A DNA stretch of 64,000 nt from IMG/VR virus record IMGVR_UViG_3300032782_000001, positions 308,404-372,403 of that record, one strand, 5' to 3'. The notes under the pieces are model-generated. The model ran no database searches. It worked only from the letters and a program-made list of their open reading frames with translations, and was not told the origin of the DNA. The DNA comes from a virus. The position numbers and the translations under genes were made by a program. This document shows positions 17,740 to 26,068 of the stretch, piece by piece (position 1 is the stretch's first letter; every line of letters starts with the position of its first letter).

Positions 17740-18144
17740 ATGATCATGAAAGTTAAAGTTCAGTCCCAAAAGAAAGAACCAGATTTCAGACCTCCTCGTA
17801 ATCGAACTCCTTTTTGGAAGAAATCCATCGATAATGGATTTGAGCTAAGGGCATATCTAATTTCCAACATGAATTTAGATATTTTCAATAAAATGCCCGA
17901 ATCTGAAATAGTAATTGAATGTTTTGAACTCGCTATTCTAGTAATTGGCGATAAGTGTAGAACGTGGAATGGGATAGTTATTAGCAGAAACAAAGAATGG
18001 CTAGCTGGTGAAATGAATTCAGATGGAGAATGGACCAAAGATCCTCCCCAGGCATGCCAAAAATTCATGAAAATAGATAAAATCAAAATGGCCGCGCAAG
18101 AATTGCAACGGCTGCTTATCATTCGTCGTGTCATGGAGTCATAG
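17740..18144 (+). CDS. Hypothetical protein ending RRVMES
   Basis: About 134 residues; several ATGs (17740, 17746) are possible starts. The frame upstream of them overlaps pyrF, so a later start is preferred. The body has basic N-terminal residues, then ESEIVIECFELAILVIGDKCRTWNGIVI strands and a helical end ...MAAQELQRLLIIRRVMES. The terminus matches the VM[ED]S tail family seen in five other genes here. It is A+T-rich and monocistronic, ending 1 base before the convergent gene at 18146. Confidence 0.55.
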   Translation: MIMKVKVQSQKKEPDFRPPRNRTPFWKKSIDNGFELRAYLISNMNLDIFNKMPESEIVIECFELAILVIGDKCRTWNGIVISRNKEWLAGEMNSDGEWTKDPPQACQKFMKIDKIKMAAQELQRLLIIRRVMES

Positions 18145-18145
18145 T

Positions 18146-18937
18146 TCAGGCATTCGGATTGATAGGCCAACCACGTTTCCTGAAAAACGTTTGAACTTCT
18201 TCTTTCGCCATTTGTGATGATTTCCCAGTCCGGTTGGATATAGCGGTTGCCAATGCATCCAATTCAGATTGACCTACATCACTTCTACCGGTTTGTACGA
18301 GCCAGTGAAGAAGAGAAGCCGGACTGCCGGTAGGAGACTTATACTTCTTCTTCCGCTTTTCAGACTGAGCATAGTCTGGAGGATTGGAAGAGATTTCCTG
18401 AATGATTTGTTTGATTCCGGATCGGAATTTATCTGGATTTTGGATTTGAACTTCCAAGACTTTTTCTTGTTCGTCAAGGAGAAGAGTGACTTGACCAAGA
18501 TCAGCAGTCACACCTTCGGGATCGCACCCACCTTGAAGAGTTTTGTTGTAATAACAAGCACTGAAAGATAGACTAATATCTCCTCCGCCTTTCGAATGCT
18601 TAAATCCTGGTAGGACCGTGTCGGGAGCCTCGGATTGGAACTGATTGGGATCGTAAGTGCCACGAATCAGACATCCTCCAATAATTCCTTCAGCCTTCCA
18701 AGTAGCAGGTTGAAGAGCAAATGAAACATAACCTTTACGCCAACCCTTGCCAGATTCATGGGTGTCGTAAAACTCTCCGAATTCACCTGGAATAAGTCTC
18801 TCAATTTCAGCTTGAAGAGCATCTCGAATCGCCAATGCAAGAGATTTGTCCGTGGCGATTAGATGAAGGACCGCCACACGACGTCTCATAGCCTCCGAAA
18901 GGCTTCTGGCAATTACTCGGGAAGTAATGGCACTCAT
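18146..18937 (-). CDS. Hypothetical phage protein
   Basis: The ATG at 18937 gives 263 residues; a TTG two codons upstream is less likely. The N-terminal region is helical (VIARSLSEAMRRRVAVLHLIATDKSLALAIRDALQAEIERL). A beta-rich middle follows with GWRKGYVSFALQPATWKAEGIIGGCLIRGTYD and GGDISLSFSACYYNKT, then a Lys-rich linker and a helical C-terminal domain (SELDALATAISNRTGKSSQMAKEEVQTFFRKRGWP). The family is not recognised. Confidence 0.6.
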   Translation of the reverse strand: MSAITSRVIARSLSEAMRRRVAVLHLIATDKSLALAIRDALQAEIERLIPGEFGEFYDTHESGKGWRKGYVSFALQPATWKAEGIIGGCLIRGTYDPNQFQSEAPDTVLPGFKHSKGGGDISLSFSACYYNKTLQGGCDPEGVTADLGQVTLLLDEQEKVLEVQIQNPDKFRSGIKQIIQEISSNPPDYAQSEKRKKKYKSPTGSPASLLHWLVQTGRSDVGQSELDALATAISNRTGKSSQMAKEEVQTFFRKRGWPINPNA

Positions 18938-18959
18938 GTCCAAGCGAGGAACAAAAAGG

Positions 18960-19322
18960 TCAGTCGTCCTCTAAATTGGGACCGAGATCCCAAATGTCAG
19001 CTAAATGCTCTTCCGTTACCGAAAGATGCGGATAGATACCGTCATGAATTTCTCGATGGCAATTGGAACAGACAAGAATGCACTTATCTAGCTCACGACG
19101 GAGAACTTCAGGCGAAGTTCCAAGTCGACTAGACACATCAAAATCTTTCTCACCAGGATCCAAATGATGGAATTCGAGGGCTCTTAAACATTTACCATAT
19201 TGGCAAAGAGAACATTTACCGCCCTTATATCTGACGGCCCAGTCTTTTAGACGCAGGCGTTTAAGCTGAGCGTCTTGCCTATCACCAATACGCTTCAACC
19301 ACTGCTCGGACCCAGAAGGCAC
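18960..19322 (-). CDS. HNH endonuclease
   Basis: The 120-residue protein uses a GTG start. It has the typical compact HNH/zinc fold: CSLCQYGKC, then LEFHHLDPGEKDF (the two His of the metal site), and LDKCILVCSNCHREIHDG with a C..C pair and the final His. Such small HNH proteins are common free-standing nucleases in phages, either mobile or associated with packaging. This one is far from the terminase and is probably a selfish or accessory nuclease. Confidence 0.85.
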   Translation of the reverse strand: MPSGSEQWLKRIGDRQDAQLKRLRLKDWAVRYKGGKCSLCQYGKCLRALEFHHLDPGEKDFDVSSRLGTSPEVLRRELDKCILVCSNCHREIHDGIYPHLSVTEEHLADIWDLGPNLEDD

Positions 19323-19333
19323 CGAAACATTAC

Positions 19334-19642
19334 TCAGTAAGATGTCTGATGGCAGTGAGGGGAGTCCGGGTTCTTATTCTTGCAGTAAATAGACCAAGCA
19401 GTAGCCCAAGCTTGGGCATCCGTATAACCCGGATTCTTATCTTTGACTTCTTTGACGTACCGTTCAACGTCCTTGGGGACGTTGACAGCCACAGTCTCTT
19501 CTTGAGCGCATTCTTCAGAAGAAAGGATAGAAATCAATTGTGAGATATCTGCCGCAACGAGCCTACGGTCAGGACGAGTCGAGTTCTCGATTTTTGACGC
19601 AATAACTCGAAGGTGTTCAGCAAACGCTCGCGGGCCATTCAT
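19334..19642 (-). CDS. Small hypothetical protein
   Basis: I chose the ATG at 19642, giving 102 residues (NGPRAFAEHLRVIASKIE...). An upstream extension would overlap the divergent collagen-like gene. The product is helical at the N-terminus and ends with a conserved-looking YVKEVKDKNPGYTDAQAWATAWSIYCKNKNP. Similar AWA.AWS.YC segments occur in short phage proteins, from memory. The function is unknown. Confidence 0.55.
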   Translation of the reverse strand: MNGPRAFAEHLRVIASKIENSTRPDRRLVAADISQLISILSSEECAQEETVAVNVPKDVERYVKEVKDKNPGYTDAQAWATAWSIYCKNKNPDSPHCHQTSY

Positions 19643-19685
19643 GCAAATTAGAAGACATGAAAGAATTAAGATTGGGAAGCATAAA

Positions 19686-20174
19686 ATGAATGGACCGAAA
19701 TCATTTGTTGGAGTTACAGGACCTGTTGGTCCTGGCTTCATGGGATCAGTCGGGTCTAAGAATTTGCAAGGCGCAAATGGCCCTGTAGGCCCGATGGGAC
19801 CTGTAGGACCATTTGGTGCGACCGGACCTACAGGTCCAATGGGTCCTTCTAAAGTCTATTGGTTCTTGGAGTCCGGTGAGATGAGAGAAGCCGTCGGCCC
19901 TAAACCCGATGGTATCACCTGGATACTAGAAGAGTATCAGACCAGAAATTTGGCTATTTTATTCCAATTGGATAGTTCTTCGTACGTCCAACGAATTTGG
20001 TTAAATCATCAGGACATGCTTCAAGATGATGATCCGAAGGGGATCTTATTCGAAAAATACACAGAAATGTATAAGCATGCCCCTATCGATGGAAAAATGT
20101 CGGCGTTTCTCGTTATGGTAGCAAGGGATTTGAAGAATAATGGATGGACCATATGGCCCATTATGATTAGTTAG
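19686..20174 (+). CDS. Small collagen-like protein with globular C-terminal domain
   Basis: The ATG at 19686 gives 162 residues. Residues about 8-54 are collagen-like Gly-X-Y (GVTGPVGPG, then [20 protein letters not shown]). The C-terminal 105 residues form a globular-looking domain (SKVYWFLESGEMREAVGP, RNLAILFQLDSSSYVQRIWLN, FLVMVARDLKNNGWTIWP). It is separate from the giant collagen gene at the left edge. A fibre or surface role is inferred. Confidence 0.65.
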   Translation: MNGPKSFVGVTGPVGPGFMGSVGSKNLQGANGPVGPMGPVGPFGATGPTGPMGPSKVYWFLESGEMREAVGPKPDGITWILEEYQTRNLAILFQLDSSSYVQRIWLNHQDMLQDDDPKGILFEKYTEMYKHAPIDGKMSAFLVMVARDLKNNGWTIWPIMIS

Positions 20175-20758
20175 GCTGGTCGGGCCAACATGACGTTGAA
20201 TCCTCCGCGTTCTCGGAGAAAATCATTGACGTCCACCCATTCCTCATCAGGAGTGCTTGCTGCAGAACAAGAGACTAAAACTTGATGGTCGATCCTGAAA
20301 GCTCCAGGAACATCCAAAGAAACAGTCACATCTCTGGCGCCGCACAAGAGGACCCAGTGATTCGGCCCGGGTCCAAATGCACCTGATTTTGTAGAATCAA
20401 CATTTGCTATCCCGTAGTGACCAGCATCCAATCCGAGACGGATGTAGTGGAACCACTGAATAGAATGAAGATTACTGTGCGGTCCCCAAGCCGCAAGACT
20501 GCTCATCCAGGGTTGAAGCCAAATCGGAGCATCCACCAACACACGATCCAGAAGCCCTCGTCCATGGGCTTCCCGAAGTGCTAAATGCATATTATGATAA
20601 TTGATGGACTGAATTTTACCTTCACAAAATTCACTGTAGACCCGAAAGGGATCCCATCCTAAAAGACCACCAAGGACGCACGGACCACAATCCCCTCCCG
20701 AATTCAAATGTGGCTGTGGCTGTGGCACCACTCGTCTGGGAAGAGTGATTTCCATCAT
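20171..20758 (-). CDS. Putative papain-fold (C39-like) cysteine peptidase
   Basis: The 195-residue protein begins with a Pro/Gln-rich lead-in, then GGDCGPCVLGGLLGWDPFRVY, which resembles the active-site Cys helix of C39-like and other papain-fold peptidases (DCGP...L). A later PNHWVLLCGARD could supply the catalytic His, and a following Asp-containing strand (SLDVPGAFRIDHQVLV) fits. The assignment rests on motifs only. It overlaps the upstream gene by 4 bases. Confidence 0.45.
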   Translation of the reverse strand: MMEITLPRRVVPQPQPHLNSGGDCGPCVLGGLLGWDPFRVYSEFCEGKIQSINYHNMHLALREAHGRGLLDRVLVDAPIWLQPWMSSLAAWGPHSNLHSIQWFHYIRLGLDAGHYGIANVDSTKSGAFGPGPNHWVLLCGARDVTVSLDVPGAFRIDHQVLVSCSAASTPDEEWVDVNDFLRERGGFNVMLARPA

Positions 20759-21051
20759 TTCCCTGGGCGACGCATGCCGCCACCGACAGATTCACTATTC
20801 CCGTCGCGGTCCAAAGTCGAAAGTTGATAAATTTGAATCGCCTGGCGAGCAAGGCGCTCATGTTCAGGTTTCAAGACCCCGCTCTTGATGACTCGCATCA
20901 CGAACTGGGGGTTTTTCCTCAGAAAAGGATTCTGTGGGAGTTCTACCGAGTCCCCCGGGAGAGCTACACGGGCCTTCTCTTCGGCCGGAGTCCTACCCGG
21001 ATCGATAGGAGGATTTGTGTGAATGAGATCACGAAGACCCTTGTGCTCCAT
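20755..21051 (-). CDS. Small hypothetical protein
   Basis: The ATG at 21051 gives 98 residues; a TTG 18 bases upstream is the alternative. The sequence has a Pro-rich start (HTNPPIDPGRTPAEEKARVALPGDSVELPQNPF) followed by a helical VMRVIKSGVLKPEHERLARQAIQIYQLS. It lies between the vWA gene and the cysteine-peptidase-like gene on the same strand. Confidence 0.5.
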   Translation of the reverse strand: MEHKGLRDLIHTNPPIDPGRTPAEEKARVALPGDSVELPQNPFLRKNPQFVMRVIKSGVLKPEHERLARQAIQIYQLSTLDRDGNSESVGGGMRRPGK

Positions 21052-21084
21052 TATCAATATGGAGCACAAGAGGCCTCGGATGAA

Positions 21085-23388
21085 TCAGATTTCGATCTTC
21101 TTTTCCTTTTGCTCCACCTTGCCTTCAATGGACTGACCATCGTCCATGTCCACGAGCAAAGTGTTCTCGTCCAAACTCTTGAACTCGGTGAACCAGACCT
21201 GACCGACGATGACGGAGAAGATCTGCTTAGCCTTCTCTGCAATCATTCCACGACGTTGCCTGTCTGCGGCCTTCTGGATGGGACGGAGCCAATCTTCGAA
21301 CGCTTTGGTTTGATCTGATGCTTTTTTGTAAGCGTCAGACGCCATGAAATTGTCCACTTCAAGGATGGCGCGCCCCATGAGAACCGTCGGTCCATTCGGT
21401 TTGCCCTTCGCGAGCTTCTCTTTGGCTTCCTTGAGGCTCGGAAGACTTGAGAAGCCCTTGAGGCTCACAGTCATCTGCTTCGCCATATAGAAATCGCGTG
21501 CGTCTGCTTGAACGCTCTTCGGACCGAATCCGGAGTAGTCGGTGAACCCCTGTTCCTTCAGCCAATCAGCAGCCTCTTGTCCGTACTGCTCGATAAAGCC
21601 AGCACTCTTCTTCGTTCCAACCAGATCCTTAAGGACCGAGTTGTAAACCTTCTGCGAAGCTTGAACCTTCGTGAGCTCCCATTCGTTCTGGAATAGGACT
21701 TTGGCAGAGACCGCTTTGACCATTTGCCGGTTGATGACAGGAAGGGACCTGAAGCTGATCAGGGTCACGTCCCCATCGGACTTGATAACGTCATCCCCAA
21801 CCAGCCCTTGTTTGTGGATAGCAAAGAGCTTCTCCAACGTGGCTGCCGCCAATTTCACGGGCACAGTATCTACGTTTACCAGACCATCCTTGATGACGGC
21901 GTAGTTGCGGTAAACGAAAGTCGGGAATTTCGCCGGGAGTTTGGCTTTGAGACCATCCGGGAGACGGCCGCTGATATCCACAGTTCCAGTCCTCTTGACC
22001 TGAATACTGACGTTCGGGAACTCCTCGTTAAAGACGAGATTTGAAATAGAATATCCATCCGGTGCAGGTTCTGCTTCGAATTTCAAAGGAGCAGGCTTGT
22101 TTGAGATAGAAGCGATTCGCGCAGAGATATCTGCGACCTTCTTGGCATCCTTCGTCTTCTTCATCTCATCGGCGAGCTTATCTACTTCTGCTTGTTCTTC
22201 AGCAGTCAATACCGTCGAGGAATCTACTCGAGCCCGGGAGATCCGATCGTATTTGAAACTGGGATGATCCAGGAGAACTCGATTCTCTTCGTTCTCCGAG
22301 AGAAGGTTGAGCATGTCAAGAACCGTGAAGGCATCGTCACGCGGAATTTTCTTTGGATCGTATCCCTTAGTCAACCGTTGCTTCTCGTCAAAGACAGCGG
22401 CTTTAGCCAAGTCCATGAATTCTGAGTATTTCTGCTTGCCGAAGAGTCCACCAAATTTCTCGATGAACGCAACATCCCCCGTGAGTTTCAAGAAGGGGAG
22501 AACAACATCCGGCTTCATGCGAATGGAGAAGAGAGAAATGGCTGCATATGCTGCACCCACTTCATAAGCGTCCGTCTTCTTTCCAACGAGAGCAGGAGAG
22601 AGGTAGTAAACCACGTTAGCATTCTCAGGAACAGAAACCTTTCCGTCTGTGAGTCCGAAAGTAATGAGGTCTCCACCGTCTTCCATCCAAGCGAAACCAC
22701 CGATCGGATCACCCGTCACTGAGACTTCAATGCGCTTCCCTCCAAGTTGCTGCTTTTGCATCGCAGCTTCGAACAAGGGCGCATATTTATCAAAATTTTC
22801 AGAGAAGATGAGGGTGCCGCCTGCCTTCTCTGCCATGGAAGTGAGCAAGGGCCTGTCGGCATAGTAGCCGTATTCAACGAAGGTGGCCGAAGAAAGGCCA
22901 CCAGCGGCCTTCTCGACTGCTTTGAGAATATCAGGACGTGGCCACTGATTGTCGCAACCATCGGACATGAAGAACAGGGCAAAACAGCTCCCAGGACGCT
23001 TCTTCGATACTCGTTCTACGAGCTTGGAAGCCTCTTCTAAAGGCTCCTTGAATCCGGTAAGACAAACCGGTTTGAGCCACCTGTCGATTGCAGAATTGAC
23101 TTCCTTGAGGTCTGCAAGCGTGGAAACGGGCTCCGCTTCGAGCAAAGTGCCGAATTGACCCTTGCCACTGAACCACACGATAGAGATCGTGTCCTTTTCC
23201 TTCAGGAGCTTAGGAAGCTTTTTCTTGAGCTGTTCCCTGATTTGGGGGAGCTCATACGACATGCTTCCAGAACAATCGATTACAGCAATGTGATTGACCG
23301 GCACCTCGGCGGGCTTTGCTGGGGTAGCCTTATTGAGCTCCTGCCGAACGAGGTAAAGAGAATCCGAAACTTTGAAAGAAGTCTGCAT
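21085..23388 (-). CDS. Large von Willebrand factor A-domain protein
   Basis: The start at 23388 is favoured by GGAG seven bases upstream (a second ATG lies 12 bases earlier). The product has 767 residues. A vWA domain occupies the N-terminal 200 residues, with an intact MIDAS DCSGS (Asp38), a conserved Thr region (CLTGFKEPLEEA) and FMSDGCDN. The remaining 550 residues are a large unknown region with helical blocks rich in Lys (EEQAEVDKLADEMKKTKDAKKVADISARIASI) and an acidic C-terminus. vWA proteins use metal-dependent adhesion to organise complexes. It is transcribed divergently from the Ro60-like vWA gene, and the two start regions are strikingly alike, so the genes may act together. Confidence 0.8.
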   Translation of the reverse strand: MQTSFKVSDSLYLVRQELNKATPAKPAEVPVNHIAVIDCSGSMSYELPQIREQLKKKLPKLLKEKDTISIVWFSGKGQFGTLLEAEPVSTLADLKEVNSAIDRWLKPVCLTGFKEPLEEASKLVERVSKKRPGSCFALFFMSDGCDNQWPRPDILKAVEKAAGGLSSATFVEYGYYADRPLLTSMAEKAGGTLIFSENFDKYAPLFEAAMQKQQLGGKRIEVSVTGDPIGGFAWMEDGGDLITFGLTDGKVSVPENANVVYYLSPALVGKKTDAYEVGAAYAAISLFSIRMKPDVVLPFLKLTGDVAFIEKFGGLFGKQKYSEFMDLAKAAVFDEKQRLTKGYDPKKIPRDDAFTVLDMLNLLSENEENRVLLDHPSFKYDRISRARVDSSTVLTAEEQAEVDKLADEMKKTKDAKKVADISARIASISNKPAPLKFEAEPAPDGYSISNLVFNEEFPNVSIQVKRTGTVDISGRLPDGLKAKLPAKFPTFVYRNYAVIKDGLVNVDTVPVKLAAATLEKLFAIHKQGLVGDDVIKSDGDVTLISFRSLPVINRQMVKAVSAKVLFQNEWELTKVQASQKVYNSVLKDLVGTKKSAGFIEQYGQEAADWLKEQGFTDYSGFGPKSVQADARDFYMAKQMTVSLKGFSSLPSLKEAKEKLAKGKPNGPTVLMGRAILEVDNFMASDAYKKASDQTKAFEDWLRPIQKAADRQRRGMIAEKAKQIFSVIVGQVWFTEFKSLDENTLLVDMDDGQSIEGKVEQKEKKIEI

Positions 23389-23424
23389 GCCGGTCTCCAT
23401 TGCGGGGGTTCGGCATGAAAATAC

Positions 23425-23441
23425 ACCCGTTGCTTACGGGT
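23425..23441 (-). promoter_or_regulatory. Leader hairpin upstream of the vWA gene
   Basis: ACCCGT-TGCTT-ACGGGT is a perfect 6-bp inverted repeat lying about 35 bases ahead of the vWA start on the minus strand. The divergent gene at 23728 also has a leader hairpin. A role in translation control is inferred. Confidence 0.35.
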
Positions 23442-23691
23442 TGCACGTACAGAATTCAGCGTTGAATACAGTATTACAGGATTAGGTCATGGAAAATCCA
23501 TACGATGGTTAAATAGATATTTAAGGAAATAAGAATGAATTATCTCATAACGATGGAAACAAATCAAGAAGCACGGTGTTCTAAAAGTTGCCGGATTTCC
23601 GATTCCTGGAATATTCAAAATTTGCGCATCATTTCCAAGTGTAACGTTGGATCTCCAGAAGTCCAAATTCTGGATTCGTAGTCACCACTCG
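23442..23691. other. Divergent intergenic region between the two vWA genes
   Basis: About 250 bases, A+T-rich compared with both flanking genes. It must hold promoters for both directions. A weak candidate for the plus strand is TTGCCG at 23588 with TATTCA 18 bases later at 23612; I see no convincing pair on the minus strand. No coding potential is recognised here: the shadow frames are short or run antisense to the plus-strand gene. Confidence 0.35.
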
Positions 23692-23714
23692 GCACGCGCC
23701 ACTCACGCGTGCCA
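23692..23714 (+). promoter_or_regulatory. Leader hairpin upstream of the Ro60-like gene
   Basis: GGCACGCG-CCACTCA-CGCGTGCC is a perfect 8-bp G+C-rich stem with a 7-base loop. It ends just before the GGAG ribosome site that serves the ATG at 23728. It could hide the ribosome site or bind a protein (possibly autoregulation by the RNA-binding product). Confidence 0.45.
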
Positions 23715-23727
23715 TACGGAGACCGAC

Positions 23728-25593
23728 ATGCAGAAGGAAAATCTCGGACCTGCTGAGAGGATCATCAACACCATCCTGGCCTATTCGGATCACATGGTCC
23801 ATAACCGGCCTGGAGTCGTTTCCCCGGACCCGACGTCGGCGACTGGTGTGAAGTGGGTGTTCGTGACCCACAAGACGGAAGACGGAAAGAAGGTCGTCTA
23901 CGCCTTGGACAAGGTTGGCAAGAAGACCATCCGTCGAAAGCTCGGCGTCATGGGCGAGGACCGAAAGGTTCGTGATGACGCCAATCGCGTCATCGGTGAA
24001 TATCGAGATGCCGGCATCTTTCCCGAGGTCGCAACTTGGCTTTACGGCCAAGTTGCGGAGGTGTGGAAGATCGATCATGAGTTCGCGGCTCGATGGGCCA
24101 GCTACCAATACGCCCAGGAGCATCGCGACATGAAGGCCGTTCTGGCTGCGTTCATGCTCGTGCAGTCCCGAAAGGGCGATCCTGTGATCGACGATGGCAA
24201 GGTAGCCTTCTACGACGAAGACTTCCGTGACGTCGGCGAGGCTATGATGCTCAGGTACAAGAAGGGCGACAAGCATGGGCTGCGTCCGAAGGACTTGCTT
24301 CGTATTCGGGACGTTCTCATGGTCCCGGGCGTGGCGGACATCAATCGCAAGCTCGGGTTCGGAAAGTCGGCCCGCAAGCCGTTCCTCGGCCGCTGGGAGA
24401 AGGCGGTCGAGAAGTGGTTGAAATTCCGGGAAGTCAATCCGAAAATGTTGGAAGGGCTCATCAAGGAGGGCTACAAGTCCACCGTCATGCAGCTCGCCCA
24501 GCTCATCGGTTACAAGCCGGAGTCGGATAAATTCTTCCATGCGCTTGGGTGGAAGCAGGTTCAGGCTAAGGATGGCCGTCGGGGTCTCGCGATTGGTCAG
24601 GTCCAGAGCGGCACGGACTCATGGGAAGGTATGTCCGAAGCCGAGGTCTGTGAAAAGATCGTGAAGGAAAAGACCGGCTTCAAGCGTCTCATCGGCCTCG
24701 TTCCGAAGGAGGTCGGCATGACTCGCGCCGTGATTGCGGCGGCGATCGAAGCTGGATCCTTGTCCGACAAGGACTTGGTCATCATGTCCGCCACGCTCGA
24801 AGAGCTTGGATTGCTCCAGGACCCGGATGTCCGTAAGCGTTGGGAGAAGGCTCTCAAGGCTGCTGAAGACATGCGGGCCGCAAACATTGCTTCGAGGGTC
24901 AAGTCTAAGGACGTCCAAGAGAAGCTCCAGGAAGCGGCTGACACGGCTGTTCAAAAGGCTGTCGAAGAGGTCAGCAGGGACATGCGTGTCTACTTCATGG
25001 TCGACATCTCGGGGTCCATGGAAGGTGCAATCGAGGCGGCCAAGGATCACGTGGCGAAATTCCTTCAGGCATTCCCCGAAGACAAGATCCACGTATCCGT
25101 CTTCAACACTATCGGTCGAGAAGTGAAGGTCAAGCACCGTTCGGCTGCGGGAGTGAAGAACGCCTTTGAGGGTATTAGGGCGGAAGGTGGAACTTCATAT
25201 GCAGCAGGCGTAAGGGCCCTCCAAGGCCATAAGCCGCTTGCAAACGAAGATGTTTTGTTCATTTTCATTGGAGATGAGCAAGATAACACCGAACTCGCGG
25301 GTACCATCAGGGCTTCGGGTCTGAACCCCATGGCTTTCGGACTCGTGCCGGTCTTCGCGAAGCATTACGGACGCGGAAACCGCGTGACGACGGCAGCGTC
25401 AGAGCTCAAGATCCCGTGCTTCGAGATCGATGAAAAGACCTTCGCTGACCCGTACGCTATCCCGCGTGCAATCCGGGCTCTCATCGCGGCCACCCCCGTG
25501 AACCGTAGTCCGGAAAAGATCGTTCAGCGTGTCTCGCTCGTAGAGAACATCCTTAAAACGGATCTGATTACGAAGCCGGAGTGGGCTGCCTGA
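23728..25593 (+). CDS. vWA-domain protein of Ro60/TROVE-like architecture
   Basis: The start at 23728 is chosen for its GGAG seven bases upstream. The product has 621 residues. The N-terminal 400 residues are helical and repeat-like (for example GYKSTVMQLAQLIGYKP and AEVCEKIVKEKTGFKRLIGL), as expected for the ring of HEAT-type helices in the TROVE domain. The C-terminal part is a vWA domain with MIDAS DISGSM (Asp426), GGTSY for the second metal loop, and FIFIGDEQDN. Ro60/Rsr proteins bind Y RNAs and misfolded RNAs and work in RNA quality control. I cannot align it to TROVE, so the assignment rests on architecture plus the Y-RNA-like genes at 29028-29361. It heads an operon with Ubl-pathway genes and appears G+C-richer than its neighbours. 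Confidence 0.65.
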   Translation: MQKENLGPAERIINTILAYSDHMVHNRPGVVSPDPTSATGVKWVFVTHKTEDGKKVVYALDKVGKKTIRRKLGVMGEDRKVRDDANRVIGEYRDAGIFPEVATWLYGQVAEVWKIDHEFAARWASYQYAQEHRDMKAVLAAFMLVQSRKGDPVIDDGKVAFYDEDFRDVGEAMMLRYKKGDKHGLRPKDLLRIRDVLMVPGVADINRKLGFGKSARKPFLGRWEKAVEKWLKFREVNPKMLEGLIKEGYKSTVMQLAQLIGYKPESDKFFHALGWKQVQAKDGRRGLAIGQVQSGTDSWEGMSEAEVCEKIVKEKTGFKRLIGLVPKEVGMTRAVIAAAIEAGSLSDKDLVIMSATLEELGLLQDPDVRKRWEKALKAAEDMRAANIASRVKSKDVQEKLQEAADTAVQKAVEEVSRDMRVYFMVDISGSMEGAIEAAKDHVAKFLQAFPEDKIHVSVFNTIGREVKVKHRSAAGVKNAFEGIRAEGGTSYAAGVRALQGHKPLANEDVLFIFIGDEQDNTELAGTIRASGLNPMAFGLVPVFAKHYGRGNRVTTAASELKIPCFEIDEKTFADPYAIPRAIRALIAATPVNRSPEKIVQRVSLVENILKTDLITKPEWAA

Positions 25594-25773
25594 GTGGCGT
25601 ACAAGACGCTGTACGCCGAGGTCAATAAGATCGAATTTCCGGAAGCTTTGGAAGCAGCCATGGAGTTGGACTCCAGGCTCCGGAAATTCGATCCATTAGA
25701 CCCGGAAACTCTAAGATCGGCGTTAGTGACGCTGGCCCGGAGAGTCAAAGAACTCGAACACGAGTGGAGTTGA
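25594..25773 (+). CDS. 59-residue small protein in the Ro60-like/Ubl operon
   Basis: A GTG start directly follows the TGA of the Ro60-like gene (zero-base spacing), and the next gene begins 1 base after its stop. The 59 residues (MAYKTLYAEVNKIEFPEA, then LEAAMELDSRLRKFD, PLDPETLRSALVTLARRVKELEHEWS) predict two helices. No family is recognised. The tight packing strongly supports it being a real operon member. Confidence 0.65.
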   Translation: MAYKTLYAEVNKIEFPEALEAAMELDSRLRKFDPLDPETLRSALVTLARRVKELEHEWS

Positions 25774-25774
25774 G

Positions 25775-26068
25775 ATGGGGTGGGCCTCAGGCCACATCCA
25801 AAAGCTGATTGCGGGTGAAACCGTGCATTTCCGACCCCACGGCAATTCCATGTTGCCGAGGATCAAGTCGGGTCAACTTTGCACGGTTTCACCCGTAAGT
25901 CTGGATGACGTTAAAGTAGGTGACGTCATCCTTTGCAAGGTGCACGGACGCGAATTTCTTCACCTTGTCTCGGCAATCCGTGGTGGTCAATTGCAAATCT
26001 CGAACAATCACGGGCACATCAACGGGTGGATTGGGCCAAAGTCGGTCTACGGGAAACTGGTGGAATAA
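25775..26068 (+). CDS. S24/S26 peptidase-fold small protein
   Basis: The protein has 97 residues. GNSMLPRIKSGQLCTV (about 24-39) matches the catalytic-Ser region of signal peptidase/LexA-type S26/S24 folds (SM.P.I..G), followed by the typical VKVGDVILCK strand. The distal part GREFLHLVSAI sits where these peptidases carry the general-base Lys; here the position is His/Leu, so catalysis is uncertain. There is no membrane segment, unlike a signal peptidase. It might process the Ubl-like protein or another operon product, or simply use the fold for binding. The stop overlaps the next ATG (TAATG). Confidence 0.65.
   Translation: MGWASGHIQKLIAGETVHFRPHGNSMLPRIKSGQLCTVSPVSLDDVKVGDVILCKVHGREFLHLVSAIRGGQLQISNNHGHINGWIGPKSVYGKLVE

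Noticed and set aside
23629-24540. Minus-strand 303-codon frame opposite the Ro60-like gene
   Set aside because: G+C-rich third positions keep the opposite strand open; the composition is unlike a protein and there is no ribosome site.
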